From Sorghum bicolor (Eukaryota > Streptophyta > Magnoliopsida > Poales > Poaceae): a stretch of 64,000 nt of DNA. Position 1 is the stretch's first letter. Each line of letters opens with the position of its first letter. Below the pieces are notes generated by a model, which was not told the DNA's origin, made no database searches, and was given only the letters and a program-made list of their open reading frames with translations. Positions 1 through 14,200 of this stretch are shown here, in pieces. Location of the stretch: the NCBI RefSeq assembly GCF_000003195.3, contig NC_012870.2:17228501-17292500 (forward strand), written 5' to 3'. The translations under genes were made by a program, and so were the position numbers.

Positions 1-1
1 G

Positions 2-1143
<1,142 letters not shown>

Positions 1144-2255
1144 GGCTGCGGAAGGTGAAGGGAGATTGTAGCGGCGTGTTTAGAAGTAGCTACTCTTTTT
1201 TGGGAACACAGATAGTCAGATGAGATGTAGCCTGTGTTGTAATAATCTTTGGATTTGCCCCGTCTTGTTTTCTCCTGCAGTGATGGAGGTCACACGACAT
1301 TGTCATGGCTTTTGTTGCATATGAAGCCTTCTTCTGGCCTCGATGCACGCGCACAGCGAAAACCATTGGCGAGTTCTGCTAATGCATGAAAGTATATTTG
1401 TCTATGTTTTGACTGTTGGTGATTTTAAGGGTTGTAACTTGACTCTTGACTTTTAGCAACGTTTTGAGGCACGCTGGGCACAGCTGTCAGCTCACTGATG
1501 TTACGCAATGTGTTATTTCCTAAGAGCAGAATCGCCACGCTGTTGGCACGTTCGATAAATTTGTTTACTGAAGTGTTTAACACGTTCTGCGTATCTCCGA
1601 GCAGTTGAACATGATCAAAATCGTATCGCTTTCATGAAAAAAAGGCTCATAATCATATATATAGAGAAGATAAAGCCAAAGGTCAAAGAGGCATCTTAAA
1701 CTACTTGCCAGAATCATCTATGCTTTATGTAGTGGTAGTTGCCATTAACCAACATATAAATATTGAAGCAAGAAGCTTTTTTTTTTCTTTTTCTAGGAAT
1801 GATGTGAAAAAGGAATACACCCCATCCTTTTGGTTTACCGGTCTTCCTATGGTAGATTCGTAGTTGGCGTGTAAAAATATCCTGAAATCCTTTTCATCTC
1901 CATGGCAAGTGGAAGTGGCAGGACCAAAGTTACGGCCACTTGGATAAAACCTCGACCCAACAACAGACAGGAACAGGGCAAGGATATGCCACAACAATGG
2001 TCGCTTTGGTGCTATGTGTGCGCTGGGGCTTTCACCTCAGAATCTCTCCATCCAGTGCTTGAGCATGAAGCATCATCCCCATGAAAACAATTTTTTTTTG
2101 CAGCTTTCAGGAACTAGGAAGCACAATGTACGGACTAGGCCACTACGGAACACTTTCTGCTAGAGTGTAGGAGTAGAGATTAACGACCTGGTGCTCGGCC
2201 CCGTTTGTTTGAGACGGAATGAGCCCCTGGAAGTATTCCGGCCTGAATTCATTCA
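1144..2255. other. HSP70 3' UTR and spacer
   Basis: The first few hundred bases after the HSP70 stop should be its 3' UTR (T-rich). I see no clear gene or transposon in the rest. Confidence 0.5.
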
Positions 2256-2504
2256 AGCCTTGTTTAGTTGGTGAAAAAATTTAGGTTTAGCTACTGTACC
2301 ACTCTCATTTGTATTTGATAATTATTGTTCAATTATAGATTAATTAGGCTCAAAAGATTTATCTCACAAATTATAGCTAAACTATATATTTTTTTATTTT
2401 TTATTTTTTATTTATATTTGATGTTGTATATATATAGCCATAAGATTCGATGTGACGAGGAATCTTAAAAAGTTTTTGAATTTTGGGGTAAACTAAACAA
2501 GACC
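2256..2504. mobile_element. Tourist-like MITE, copy 1
   Basis: A 249-bp element starting AGCCTTGTTTAGTT and ending AACTAAACAAGACC, flanked by TCA on both sides (2253-2255 and 2505-2507). It belongs to a family found about eleven times in this window: termini GGCCTTGTTTAGTT/AACTAAACAAGGCC, a 3-bp target duplication usually TAA or TTA, and a shared interior containing GATTCGATGTGACG and CTAGGCTCAAAAGAT. The termini and duplication resemble PIF/Harbinger (Tourist) MITEs; this assignment is from memory of that superfamily. No coding capacity. Confidence 0.8.
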
Positions 2505-3055
2505 TCAATAATTTATACTATTAGATTTTCATGTTTGGAATAGTTCCCTGCGTTGGAGCCTAAGGGTCCATTCGGTTATAATAGAAACAACCTAGGAATT
2601 AATTCAGCTCATAAAGTTTATATAATTTTGACTAGCATTTCTGTCAGGATTTTTTTTCCATGTGGCAAATAAGTGAAACGTGGCAATTATATTCCGTGGG
2701 GAAATTTACACCGTTGCAAATTGAGAAATGTAGGCAAATATGGCATTGCCTATTTTGCTGCTTAAATAATAAGTCCATTAAGCTGTCACCAACTCACCAT
2801 CGCTTATTGAATTTGGTTGGATTTCGCTCATCATATATTCAATTAAATCAGAAAATTTCCAAGATCCAAAACAAACACATGGGAATTGACAAGAGGTTAT
2901 TATTATATCGAATTATCATTAGATCCATCATAAAATACATTTTCATAGTATAACTATTTTTTATTATAAATGTTGTGTTAGGGGCTTAGCCAAGGGAGGG
3001 GGGAGTGCAGGAGGTGGTGGTGGCTACAGTAGAGGTGGCATAGGAGGAGGGGGCG

Positions 3056-3057
<2 letters not shown>

Positions 3058-3136
<79 letters not shown>
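3058..3136. repeat. (AG)n microsatellite
   Basis: About 79 bp of uninterrupted GA/AG dinucleotide repeat. It produces a spurious Ser-Leu repeat frame on the minus strand. Confidence 0.98.
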
Positions 3137-3139
<3 letters not shown>

Positions 3140-3554
3140 TTGCTTGTCTATTACTTGATTCGTTTGGTTAGATATCCTTAGATATTTATAGTCCTCATGA
3201 AACTTGATTCCTAAGCAAACTAGGAGATCCTTATCGAACACATATTCTTCTTTTCATCTAACAAACTTGACTCCCTGACTTAACCAACTTTTCCAAAACC
3301 AACTAAGACTCGATATGGTAGTTGTAGATAATGACGACAAGGTCATCAACGACGATCCGCGGCGCCCCTCCCCCTCCCTTGGGTGCATGGCCAACTAGGG
3401 CAAGCCGCGCGACCCGGCTAGTGCGGCAGCGGTGCCCCCTTTTCGAGCCCTAGTTGGCCTGTTTTCCCCATCAATGAGTACTGTCCACGTTGGATGTGTG
3501 ACATGTTGATACATGTTTTAATAAATTTAGTCACACTTTAGAAAGTTCGACTAA

Positions 3555-3797
3555 GGCCTTGTTTAGTTCACCCTGAAAACCAAAAAGTTTTCAAGATTCC
3601 CCGTCACATCGAATCTTGTGGCACATGCATGAAACATTAAATATAGACGAAAACAAAAACTAATTACACAGTTTAGCTGTAAATGACGAGACAAATCTTT
3701 TGATCCTAGTTAGTCCATGATTGGATAATATTGGTCACAAACAAACGAAAGTACTACAGTACCGAATTTTTTTCACTTTTCGAAACTAAACAAGGCC
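3555..3797. mobile_element. Tourist-like MITE, copy 2
   Basis: A 243-bp copy with GGCCTTGTTTAGTT/AAACTAAACAAGGCC ends and a TAA target duplication (3552-3554, 3798-3800). Opposite orientation to copy 1. It sits 162 bp from copy 3 in the same orientation. Confidence 0.88.
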
Positions 3798-3959
3798 TAA
3801 AAGGAATTGTGTTCTTTTAGGAACAGAGATATTGTGAGCATTAGGGAATATTGCTCCCCCAACTAGCATAGGGTCTAGTGAGGGCGAAATATGTACTTAG
3901 CCAAACTACCTTTGTCGGTTTGTCCTGAAAAGGATACAATTCTTTTTTTTAAGTCCTTA

Positions 3960-4167
3960 GGCCTTGTTTAGTTCCAACCAAAATCGAAAATCTTTTTTCA
4001 AGATTTTTCATCACATCGAATTTTGCGGCACATGCATGAAACATTAAATATAGATAAAAAATAACTAATTGTAGCCTAGTTAATCTATGATTGAACAATA
4101 ATTACCAAATACAAACAAAAATGTTACAGTACTCAAAATTTTTTTGGGTAAAGAACTAAACAAGGCC
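3960..4167. mobile_element. Tourist-like MITE, copy 3
   Basis: A 208-bp copy with intact GGCCTTG/CAAGGCC ends and a TTA target duplication (3957-3959, 4168-4170). It is shorter than the 230-245 bp of other copies, so it carries an internal deletion. Confidence 0.87.
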
Positions 4168-4170
4168 TTA

Positions 4171-5755
4171 GCCAAACTATCTAGCTAGGTACCATGCTAG
4201 GATTGCATTATTTGGCAAAGGGGTATGCTAAAGTGGTTAGCTGGTTTGCATTTCGCGGCATACCATCTATGATATAAAATAAAATAATATTATGTGCACA
4301 TCACAAGTTAAACCGCAGTCACAATCTGTGTTAGGCGCATCACAATGTTTGTCGCCTTGATAGTATCAACGTCTCGTTCCTACAGAATATGACATACACG
4401 CGATGTAACTTCTTCAGATGGTATCATACAAAATATATATAATACATATACAAAACGTGCTCTAACTAAGATTCTATAGTGATGAGGATAAAAGAAAATT
4501 GTGACACCGTCGTCGTCGTACCTTCTTCACATGGTATGGATCTTTTGAAAACATGTATAGCAGATACAAACATGCATGTGCAAAGAAAACTGAAGCTTAT
4601 ACTATACTATCGAGAGGGAAGTCGGTCAGGGGATATACAGAAGAAAAATTTGCATATTATAGCTTATCTGCCGAATTTGTCAGTCATTGAACAATGTTTT
4701 TCTCTCACAGCAAATTAGTCAACAGTACTTTCTGGCATAACAGTCAACAATACTTTCTGCCATAGCTTATCAGCCAAACGAACAAGGCGATGTGAGGAAC
4801 CCGTGTGTTCCTTTGGTCCGCGGATTAATATTCTAGTTATTCCAGCTGGTGGCTAGGTCATAAAATATAATTGGGTCATTTTATACACGTGATGAATTAA
4901 CGAGAGCGAGTGCAAATTCAGGATCAGCAACAATTATTTTTCCTCCATCATGAGAAAAAAAAAGGGGGTCAGAACGTAGAGACTTGACTAGAGAAATCTG
5001 CCCAAGCAAACAAATATATAGGTAACGGTCCACGGTTGTTGGCTATTAAGTGTGATAAGCTATGACTCATTGACTTACCTCGGTGCTACGTGGGGGCACC
5101 TCCATATTATCCATCCCTTGGAGGCTTGGATGGTTATCCGATACAATGATGATGGCCCATATACATATATGGTATCTCGATCGATAAAGCGCGCGCTTTT
5201 GGCCATCATCGATCGGGAATATACTCACTCTTTTTGGCCGGGCACGGGCACGGGCACGGGCAGTGAGTGGCATGTGCTCCCCAAATTTATGAATGATTGC
5301 GGTGTCGCACTGCATGGACCGCGCACGGTAGGGCCCTGCTGCAGCGCAAATCGCCATGCATGATTCATGCACGAATCCATCAGCATCAGTAGTAGTCGCC
5401 TCAAAAAACAGCTTATTGGGTGGGGGTATCCCTCTCGCTAATGGACGGAGTCGAGTTGACGAGTGACCGCGCGAGGAAAGCGTGGTTGAATTCGAGTATT
5501 GAACTGTCTGATCTCTGATGTGCTTCGCGTATAGTAGTACGCTAGTCGCTAGAGATGAATGAATATGACCATGCATTCCAGCCACGTCCGTCCGCCTCTG
5601 AGCTGATCTCTAGGCTCACTTGTTTTACTTCGTACTCCGAGGAGTAGTTATTCTCATGTCTATATCTCTAGATTTAGGATGTATATGATCAAACAAAATG
5701 TATATAGAGTTCATCAGTCAGTGCGACGTACGTACTTAGTTAGGAGTATAGTTTA
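4171..5755. other. Gene-free spacer
   Basis: I recognise no gene here. There is a short (GGGCAC)n run near 5240-5262. Several open frames around 5050-5590 overlap on both strands without start context, homology or splice structure. Confidence 0.5.
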
Positions 5756-5959
5756 GGGCACTCACAATGCAGACTCTATCATAGAGTCTAAAGTTATTTA
5801 TTACCTCGAACAATGTGGACTTGGAGTCTAAATAAGACTTGGAGTCTTATTTTTTCTACCTCTTTCTTCAATAAATATGCTGTTACATCAGTAAAATACC
5901 ATAAATAATATGTAATTAAGTGTCTTGGACTCTGTGGTAGAATCTTGCATCGTGAGTGG
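5756..5959. mobile_element. MITE with GGGCACTCAC termini
   Basis: About 204 bp with imperfect terminal inverted repeats: the left end GGGCACTCACAATGCAGACT matches the inverted right end around GCATCGTGAGTGG. TTTA flanks both sides (5752-5755, 5960-5963). The interior is AT-rich and repeats the motif GGACTTGGAGTCTA. The superfamily is not clear to me. Confidence 0.6.
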
Positions 5960-6347
5960 TTTATGCTAATCCGAGACCGTCGGTGGACGCACCTTTGAAG
6001 CTGCATGGTGTCCTTTCCCACGTTGACGATCAAATAACACGCTCCCGGACACGCCAAGCAGGCAAAAAGGCGCACAAAGATAAAGCCTTGTGGATAGCGC
6101 CGTGATGACTGATACGTATAGTCTTAGATGATACGCGATATCTTATCACGGGACCTGTGGAGCACCACCGAGCACACACGACCACTGCAACTCCGTCCGT
6201 CCGGCCGCCGGCGGCTGGGGCCACGCGCCCATGCCCCGATCGAGGTCCTGCTGATTTGGTGCACTACCCCTACCCGTCGCGCAGCGCAGGCGCGCGCAAG
6301 TTGTTGTCTGGACGGATTCGTTTCTATCGGACGATTGCCTTGCCTCC

Positions 6348-7871
6348 ACTCACTACAGGAAACCCAGGCTTCGCCAAGTGTCCCAGAGTTCGCCGAGTGC
6401 TAAAAATCGGACACTTGGTGAAGAAGGCTTCGCCAAGTGCCTGGCTCTTGGCGACGCCAGCACTTGGCGAAGAAGGCTTCGCCAAGTGCCAAGCACTCGG
6501 TGAAGAAACGCACTTGGCGAAATGGCCTCTTCGCCAAGTGCCAAGCACTCGGCGAAGAAAGGCACTTAGCGAAGCCTGACGACATCCATCCCCATCCCTT
6601 GCCGTCGGCTTCGCCAAGTGCCTCCGTCTGGCACTTGGCGAAGACGAGGCTTCGCCGAATGCCATACACGTGGCACTTGGCGAAGAGAGGACCCTGGGAA
6701 ATTGCCTGGAAGCGCTCTTCGCCAAGTGCCACGGTGCTGGCACTTGGCGAAGACCTCTTCGCCAAGTGCCAACCCTATCACTTGGCGAAGTCAAAATTTT
6801 TCTTTTTGAGTTTTGCTCCCAAATTTTTTGTGGAGGTTTAGTACCCTATCTTTAGTAACTTGTCAAGGTTTGGTGCATTTTGAAGTTTTTTTCTATATTT
6901 TTTCATTTAGTTGCGACTCGTTCCATTTTTTCCGACGAATTCGATTTGAACTGCAGGTGCATGGAATAATAATGTCCTATGGTTACAACGTTGCTATTCT
7001 TGCTTGTGTGGATGCAATTAGGTCAAATCCATGTCCTGGCACCAAATGTCGATGAGCGTGCTCGCGGGGCAACGCTTCCAACTTGCGTGCGCGGGGTTTT
7101 TTAATTATAAAAAAATCAAATGAACTCGGAAAACCACGAAACTTGTCCACCGTCCTTGATATGGTATGGGAAGGCTATGATAAAAATTTGAAAAAGTTTG
7201 GAGCAAGTTTGCACGTCGGACGTTCAGAAACCCAACATCTCCACATATGATCACATGTGATGGACTATGTGATGGACTATGTGTTGGACGTGGTGTTCGT
7301 CGAGGATGGACGATGTGTTTATGTGATTGTGATGGATGATATGTGGTTGTGGACATGTCGATGGTTGTATTGCGATATATGTGATATATGTGCTATATTG
7401 TGATATATGTGATGAGTAATTGTCGATGGATACGCTGTCCTAATAGCGGATTGCGCGGAAATAGCCCGGACATTTTTTAAAAAAAATAAAATTTCCCAGC
7501 TTCGCCAAGTGCTGCACTTGGCGAAGGCCTCTTCGCCAAGTGCCGCACTTGGCGAAGCTGGGAAAGCCAAGTGTAAAAGTCACGGGCTGAGGGGCTTCGC
7601 CAAGTGCCACGTGGCTGGCACTTGGTGAAGGCAGAGGCTTCGCCAAGTGCCTGCCACGTGACACTTGGCGAAGAATACTTTTTTTAAAAAAATAAAACAT
7701 TTCTTCGCCAAGTGCCGAAATTTGGCACTCGGCGAAGAGCTCTTCACCGACAAGATCTTCGCCGAGTGCTCTTCGCCGAGTGCGGCACTCGGCGAAGCCT
7801 TCGCCAAGTGTAAAGTGGCCTTCGCCAAGTGCGCCAGGCACTTGGCGAAGTCCTGTTTTCCGGTAGTGACT
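6348..7871. mobile_element. Non-autonomous CACTA (En/Spm-type) element with 3-bp TSD
   Basis: The element is 6351-7868 (1518 bp). It begins CACTACAGGAAA and ends TTTTCCGGTAGTG, so the ends are inverted CACTA termini, and ACT is duplicated on both sides (6348-6350, 7869-7871). Both ends are packed with direct and inverted copies of a roughly 13-bp motif CTTCGCCAAGTGCC / GGCACTTGGCGAAG (about 6366-6790 and 7498-7850), the sub-terminal repeat arrangement known for CACTA transposase binding. The 0.7-kb AT-rich centre has no transposase frame, so any movement would need proteins supplied in trans. Overlapping open frames within the arrays are by-products of the repeat. Confidence 0.92.
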
Positions 7872-10797
7872 TCCAACAGCTAGAGTACATACAGTACACG
7901 ACTGAGCGCGCGCGCGGCGGGTCCACGAGGCCACCGTGCTGGCTTCTGCGCTCCGAAGGCGACGCGCACCCGGCCGGCCGACGACGGCGCCCGCGCTACC
8001 TGCCGAGCTCCGAGGACCCAGGGGCGGGTGTCGTCACCGCGCACGCACGCCTGTTGTGTTCCAGCCCCGAAATCACCCGCGATCGAGTTTGGTTGCCCTA
8101 TTTCACCGCCGCGTGTCAGGCAAGTGCGTGCGTCGGAACTCGGAAATGACAAGTTGAGAACCATTACCAAGGCCGGACCGGACGGATTGGAACGCCACGA
8201 CCACGAGTCATTTTCTTCTTCGATCTGGAGGTAGTATAGCTCTGCTGTTTGCATTGGGAGGAGGCATTACCAGGCGCGCTGTTTCACGTGGTGGATCCAA
8301 CTTCCGGAACACGTTCATGCATGTGTACTAAGCTACGTACGTAGTAGAGTGCAAATTTGGATACATCCTGACAGTTCCTGAAGCAAAACCCGTCACCTGT
8401 TCCGAACAAGTGTGCGGCTAGCTGGAACAAGTTGGATTCAATCAAATAACAAAACGCGAGCCGCTATTTGTTTGACTCTGACTTCGGCCCTCCCTTTTTT
8501 TCCCCCGCGCCTGGCATGTAGCGAGGCTCACAAGTCAGAACTAGTAGGATCAGGCTCGACGTACGTGTGCTTAACTTAACTACGAGTCACGCGACCGCGT
8601 GTTGCTAAGGCTTTATTTAGTTTGGTTCTTCATCCCCAAGTCGCCGAAGCTATAGCACTGCAAAAGGCGAACTTTTCAGCTGCTTCCTTGTGGCTGGAGT
8701 GGAGTACGTGAGCACGACTGCACGAGCCCACTGCTGTGCTGCGCCGCCGTCGCCAGTTGCCATGCATGCACGCACGAGATGCCGCTCGGCCGCGACATGT
8801 TTGGAAGGAGATCGAAGTATAGTAGTTGTGTTGTGCACGGCTTTGCCTTTATTTGTTCATCCACGGCGTACTCGATCGTACGTACGCCGACGAGGCGATC
8901 GACGAGCTAGGCCTAGTCAGACGCTTGTCATCATGGGCTCGATCATCATGGCCAGATATCCCAGTACTATACGACGACAAAAGTGGTCAGTCCGAAGGCC
9001 GTTGCAGCATCCTATACTTCGGGTTGGCTTCCCACGGCCGCCCTTTCGATAGGCTTTAGTAGGCTTTAGCTCCCTGCTGATTATTTTGATTCAGACGAAA
9101 AGGATCGCGGCCAGATTCATCCAAGCTTTCGGGGGCTGGCGTGTCATCGATCGACCCACCACCAGGAAGGAATCTGGAAGCAGCACGTACTAGGCATGGA
9201 AAAAGCTCTCCGTTTCTCGACCAGCTCCGCGTGGTCTGCTCAAGTTCAGCACACGATCGACGGGCTTGCCAGGTTTCGATTCATTGAACGTGCCCGGGTT
9301 TTCACCGCGACCAAAAGTGAGTGTGTGTTGGACCGATCTCTGGGTTCATGCACCGTCCGTGATGTGGCAAAAAGGTCCGGAAGTCGAGGGTGATGGCCGT
9401 AGCATACTGGCGCATGTGTTTAATTTCAGGGGAACTCCACTTGGGAACGACGAGAGAAGGTGCCTCCAGCCTTGCCCAGGCATTGGATTGGCTTGCCGAG
9501 TCAGTCTTTGATCGAAATATCTGAAATCTCCAAAGATATTAGTCGTGGACTACTGAAGGAAAACAAACATGCCTATATGTCAGACTCTCTGTTAGTAGCA
9601 TGGCAAGGTGCTAGCCATTGATCAGTGAATCTTTGGCCGAGATATGCCAAGATATTTATGTAAATTTAGGCATAATTTAATTCAGAAAATTAACAAAATA
9701 CTTGTGACATCATGTATGTGTTTGTGTGGCCTACTTGCAGCAGGAAACATGATCAATATCATACTAAGTAAAGACGCAGATATACATAGGGGCAGGACTA
9801 GTGCTTGATGCGCCGTTTCTCACTAGTTGACACGGTGAGCCGCTCGATGTCGTGGACCTTAGTCGATATAGGAAGGTGTTTATAGTGTAGCCCCGCAAAC
9901 ATCTGATTAGGAGTAGATTCATGTGATTGCCGTCGGAAGAAGACATCTGCTGTTTATCACCGAGAAGAAGATATGAGTAGTTGTGCAGTGATACGCTCCT
10001 AAAACCCTGTTTCGCCCACACACCTGAGTAGGTGTTTTAGATGCATCGGTTTAGAGGCCTACCGTCCCAATGTCTATGTGCGCAGAAGCTGGGACGGAGA
10101 AACTAGAAAGCAAGAACAATACCAATCGAAATCAAATGTCTAGGAGCGCCGTCTAGGCCAAACGGCTCCACCCATGAGAGAACCAAACATGCCCTATGTG
10201 CATTTTCACGCGTGAGATTGAAAGTGAGCACCCCTCAAATAGCCATGTGGGATGGAAGATAAAGAGTGGAGGACGAACCTAGACGTTGTAATGGCATTCA
10301 CCATAACCATAAGACTTACTAGTAGCTGCAGCTATAACCATGACTGTTACAAGTTCAACCATCAACCACAATAAGGGCTGTCACTAATAAGACAAAGTAA
10401 CTAAACCAGCTCACCTGACACTATATCGTGGTAGTCCAGTCTAGATGCATTTTGGTATTTCTAGATACATGACTTTTGTTACGCACTTAGACATACACTA
10501 TGTCTAGAACGTAGAAAAAGAAATGTATCTAGAAAAACCAAAACATCTTATAATTGGAATGGAGGTTTTAGCTTTTCCAGATATATTTCTTCCGCTATAT
10601 ATTTATAGACATAGTGTATATCTAAGTTCAAAGAACAACTATGAATTTAGGAAATCCAAGTCATTACAATTTATATTGGAAGGAGCCATCTTTCATTTGG
10701 TCGTAGAATTTTTTTTAATTTTAATTAAACCTGATTTGGCTGGAGATACACTGCATTAATCAGATTTGGCCAGAACCTGATTTTACCATTCAATTCC
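7872..10797. other. Gene-free spacer
   Basis: GC content is mixed, with GC-rich stretches around 7910-8060 and 8690-9050 that yield overlapping short open frames on both strands. None has a recognisable domain or a consistent exon structure. I see nothing that supports a gene. Confidence 0.45.
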
Positions 10798-10798
10798 A

Positions 10799-10902
10799 GC
10801 CTATAGATTTTACCACTGCATCTAAAGCTTTCAAAACTAAGTCAATTGCAGCCTATAGATTTTACCACTGCATCTAAAGTTTTCAAAACCAAATCAATTG
10901 CA
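10799..10902. repeat. Tandem repeat, two 52-bp units
   Basis: Units 10799-10850 and 10851-10902 both begin GCCTATAGATTTTACCACTG and end TCAATTGCA, differing at only a few positions; a third copy is broken off after GCGTATAT. It lies about 210 bp upstream of the methionine gamma-lyase TATA box. Confidence 0.9.
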
Positions 10903-11113
10903 GCGTATATTATAATAATAACGTTAAGACGGTACACTTGGCATGAATATAGCATCCCAACGTTACAGTGTATAGCCCCCTCACCTGACCGTGGAATGGG
11001 CCCGATTCATACCCCACTCCATCCACCGTCCGTTCCTCCGCGCCCGCGGCCGGCGGCTCACAGCCGTCCACGGCAGCGAGAGTACCCCAGCCACAGAAGA
11101 TCCTGGCATCGCC

Positions 11114-11120
11114 TATAAAT
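11114..11120 (+). promoter_or_regulatory. TATA box of the methionine gamma-lyase gene
   Basis: TATAAAT in a GC-rich context about 100 bp before the start codon at 11218, leaving room for a 5' leader of roughly 70 nt. This is a position-based inference. Confidence 0.65.
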
Positions 11121-11217
11121 TGCTCATTCATTCCCCGCACCGCTCTGCACCCATTCCATTCCCGAGCCCGATCTCCTGCTCCTCTGCAACGCACGCACGA
11201 CACGCTCCCATCCCGCA

Positions 11218-14200
11218 ATGGCCCAGACTATGGCCGCCGCCTCCGAGCTGGTCACCCTGAAGCGCCCGTTCGGCGGCAACGACGGGTTCGGCGACGGCAG
11301 CGGCAATGGAGGAACCGTCGCCGAGGAGAAGCCCAAGGCGCGCCGCCGGGAGGCGGACCCGGCGGCGGCGCTGGCCTCGGCGCGGCACGAGTTCGGCGAG
11401 CACGGCGGCGTGAACATGTCCATCGAGGCGTCGGCGACGTTCACGGTGATGGAGCCGGACACCATGCGCCGTCTCTTCGCGGGCGAGCTGGGCCCCGACC
11501 GCGGCGACATGTACATCTACAGCCGGCACTTCAACCCGACGGTGCTGGCGCTGGGCCGGCAGATGGCGGCGCTGGAGGGCACCGAGGCCGCCTACTGCAC
11601 GGCGTCCGGGATGTCCGCCATCTCCGCCGTGCTGATGCAGCTGGTGGGCGCCGGCGGGCACGTGGTGGCGTCGCGGTGCCTGTACGGCGGCACCCACGCG
11701 CTGCTGGCCCGGTTCCTGCCGCGCACCTCCGGGGTGCGCGCCACCTTCGTGGACGCCGACGACGAGGCCGCCGTGCGCGCCGCCGTGGTCCCGGGGGAGA
11801 CGCGGGTGGTGTACGTGGAGACCATGTCCAACCCGACGCTGGCCGTCGCCGACATCCCCATGCTGGCGCGGGTGGCGCACGAGGCGGGGGCCAAGCTCGT
11901 GGTGGACAACACCTTCACCCCCGTGGTGGTCTCGCCCGCGCGCCTCGGCGCCGACGTCGTCGTCCACAGCGTCTCCAAGTTCATCAGCGGTGGCGCTGAC
12001 ATCATCGCCGGTAAGGACACGTCTTCCTAGCCTCCCGACTCCGATCCGATCCTCCCCCACCCCGCGTCGTCATCGGCGTGTGCATGCAACGACAAAATTA
12101 GAAACGCCTCACTGACAGTCGTCTGTGGCTGGAATTTACTCTACTCCTACCTAGCTCCAGCTGCGTGCGAAACGGATCGACGTTCTGCGACGCGCTGGAG
12201 CTGCATTATTAGCGGCATGCATATGCATGGTTAATTTATTATTATTAATTACAGAACATGCAAATTGCAGCTTGAAAATTAGTAACGCTATCTTAGGCGT
12301 TGTTGCATACAGTACGAGATTAGGAGTAGATACACGTACGTACCAGTCGACCGTCTTATTTGTCCTGTACAGTTACGTGAGCGTGTTCCAGACTTCCAGT
12401 GAAGCTGGGGCCTCAAAAGCTAGCCGTAGCCGTCCTTGGTCACATGGAATCTCTGGTCGGGGCAGGGGGGGGATATTCTACATGGGAAAAATGTCAAAAG
12501 AAATTACCGGTCTAGCAGATTATTATACCATAATAAACTTATTAGTGCGGGGGTAATATCACAAATCGGCAGACCGTACATGAGTGATTACAACATGCAT
12601 GACACATGAGTCCATCCCTGCATCGCTATCTCTATTCCCAGCAGACGTGGATCAATTTGGTAACGGAGGAAGCACGTGCGCCTTTAAGTTGTTTAGTCCA
12701 AAATTCCTTTGTCAGGGTTTTGCTGGGCTCAGATCACTAGGTTGATCTGCACCCTCTATTAGTCCAATTCTACACCTCTAGTAGTGGTGTAGCAAACTAG
12801 CAACATGCTGGTGTAGTAGGCCTCTGTTACCTGTACACTCTACATATAGTTACACGCAAATACAGGCAGAATCCACCCTGTCCTTTTTTTTTGCGAATTA
12901 CGGAGTACACAGGTAACTGAACTACCAAAACAAAATGTTGACGTGCATGACAGCAGAACCCAGTGACACACACTCAGTCACTCGCTCAATCACAGCCACT
13001 CCCTTGTCTCTGAGCATGACAAAAATAACGTTACAGTACTGGACCATGGCTCTCACCCCATGTGGCGACGGCGACGACGACGAAAGCTGAAAGGAATCGA
13101 GGCCCCAAGCGACAATGCACTGAGTTATCACGCAGGCGCAGCTGGTCTCACTCACCTAGGGCCTGTTTGGTACAGCTCACAATAGCTTCATGAACTGTTG
13201 TGAGCTGTTTTTTTGCCAAACACTTATTTCCAAAACAGCTTCATGGGTGAAGCTGTTTTTTTCCTCCTCTCACAAAAACATAAGTTGGATGAAGCTGGAA
13301 AAAAGTAGCTTATTGTAGCTTCTCCCTTATTTCTTTCTCTCAACTATGCATGAAGTAGTTGGTGAAGCTATTTTGCCAAACACTTTTTTCAAAACAGCTT
13401 AGCTTCATCTAGAAAGTCACTCATGAAGCTATTTTCTAAAAAAACAGCTTTACTAGTGAAGTTGAGCTGTGCCAAACAAGCCAGTCAGCTATAGCTAGAG
13501 TCTTCTGCCGCCGGAACGTGACGTGGTGACCCACCTCGCTCATCACCCCTCCGATCCGTCTGTGCTTGGCACGTACGCTCCATGTGTTGCACGTCAGGGT
13601 CTGGGCCAAGCCAAGCCAAGGCCGCGGGGGCCTCCGCATGGCCGATCATGATATATCCCTCGCAGCCGATCGCAGACGCCTCGTGTCTAATCATTTTGTG
13701 TGCCGCACCTTTTCCTTGCAACTTTTTATTCATTGCGTTGCACCCCGCTCCTTCAATAATGCGTCGGTGTGCGACCCACAGCAGTAGCCGTGCACTGCGT
13801 TCGTGGCTTTTGTCCTGAGTCCTGACTCTAACCCTGCCACGTACAAACGGCATGCCGCCAAAGACCTGACCGTGCTTGCTTGTCTTCTGGCCAGGCCCTC
13901 CATCACGCCTTGCCGCGTGCGTGGGGTCTGATAAGGTGTGCACGAGATCGAGGCCAAGCCAACGTCAGCAAATTGAATTTGAATCTTTTTGAAGAAAAAT
14001 TGAATTTGATGAATCTGATGCTAGCTAGTGTGTGTGTTCGTTCACGGTTCACCTGACCTTGACGTGCTAACTGCATGCATGCAGGCGCGATCTGCGGGCC
14101 GGCGAGCCTGGTGAACGCGATGATGGACCTGCAGGACGGGGCGCTGATGCTGCTGGGCCCGACGATGAACGCCAAGGTGGCGTTCGAGCTGTCGGAGCGG

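Noticed and set aside
2978..3241. Minus-strand frame rich in Ser-Leu repeats
   Set aside because: It is translation of the (AG)n microsatellite and has no coding support.
5067..5585. 172-codon minus-strand frame
   Set aside because: No recognisable domain, no start context, and an overlapping frame on the other strand.
6324..7934. Many overlapping frames on both strands
   Set aside because: They are products of the CTTCGCCAAGTGCC sub-terminal repeats of the CACTA element.
11128..12060. 310-codon minus-strand frame opposite methionine gamma-lyase exon 1
   Set aside because: Shadow of the GC-rich exon: its His/Arg/Gly-rich composition mirrors the real gene.
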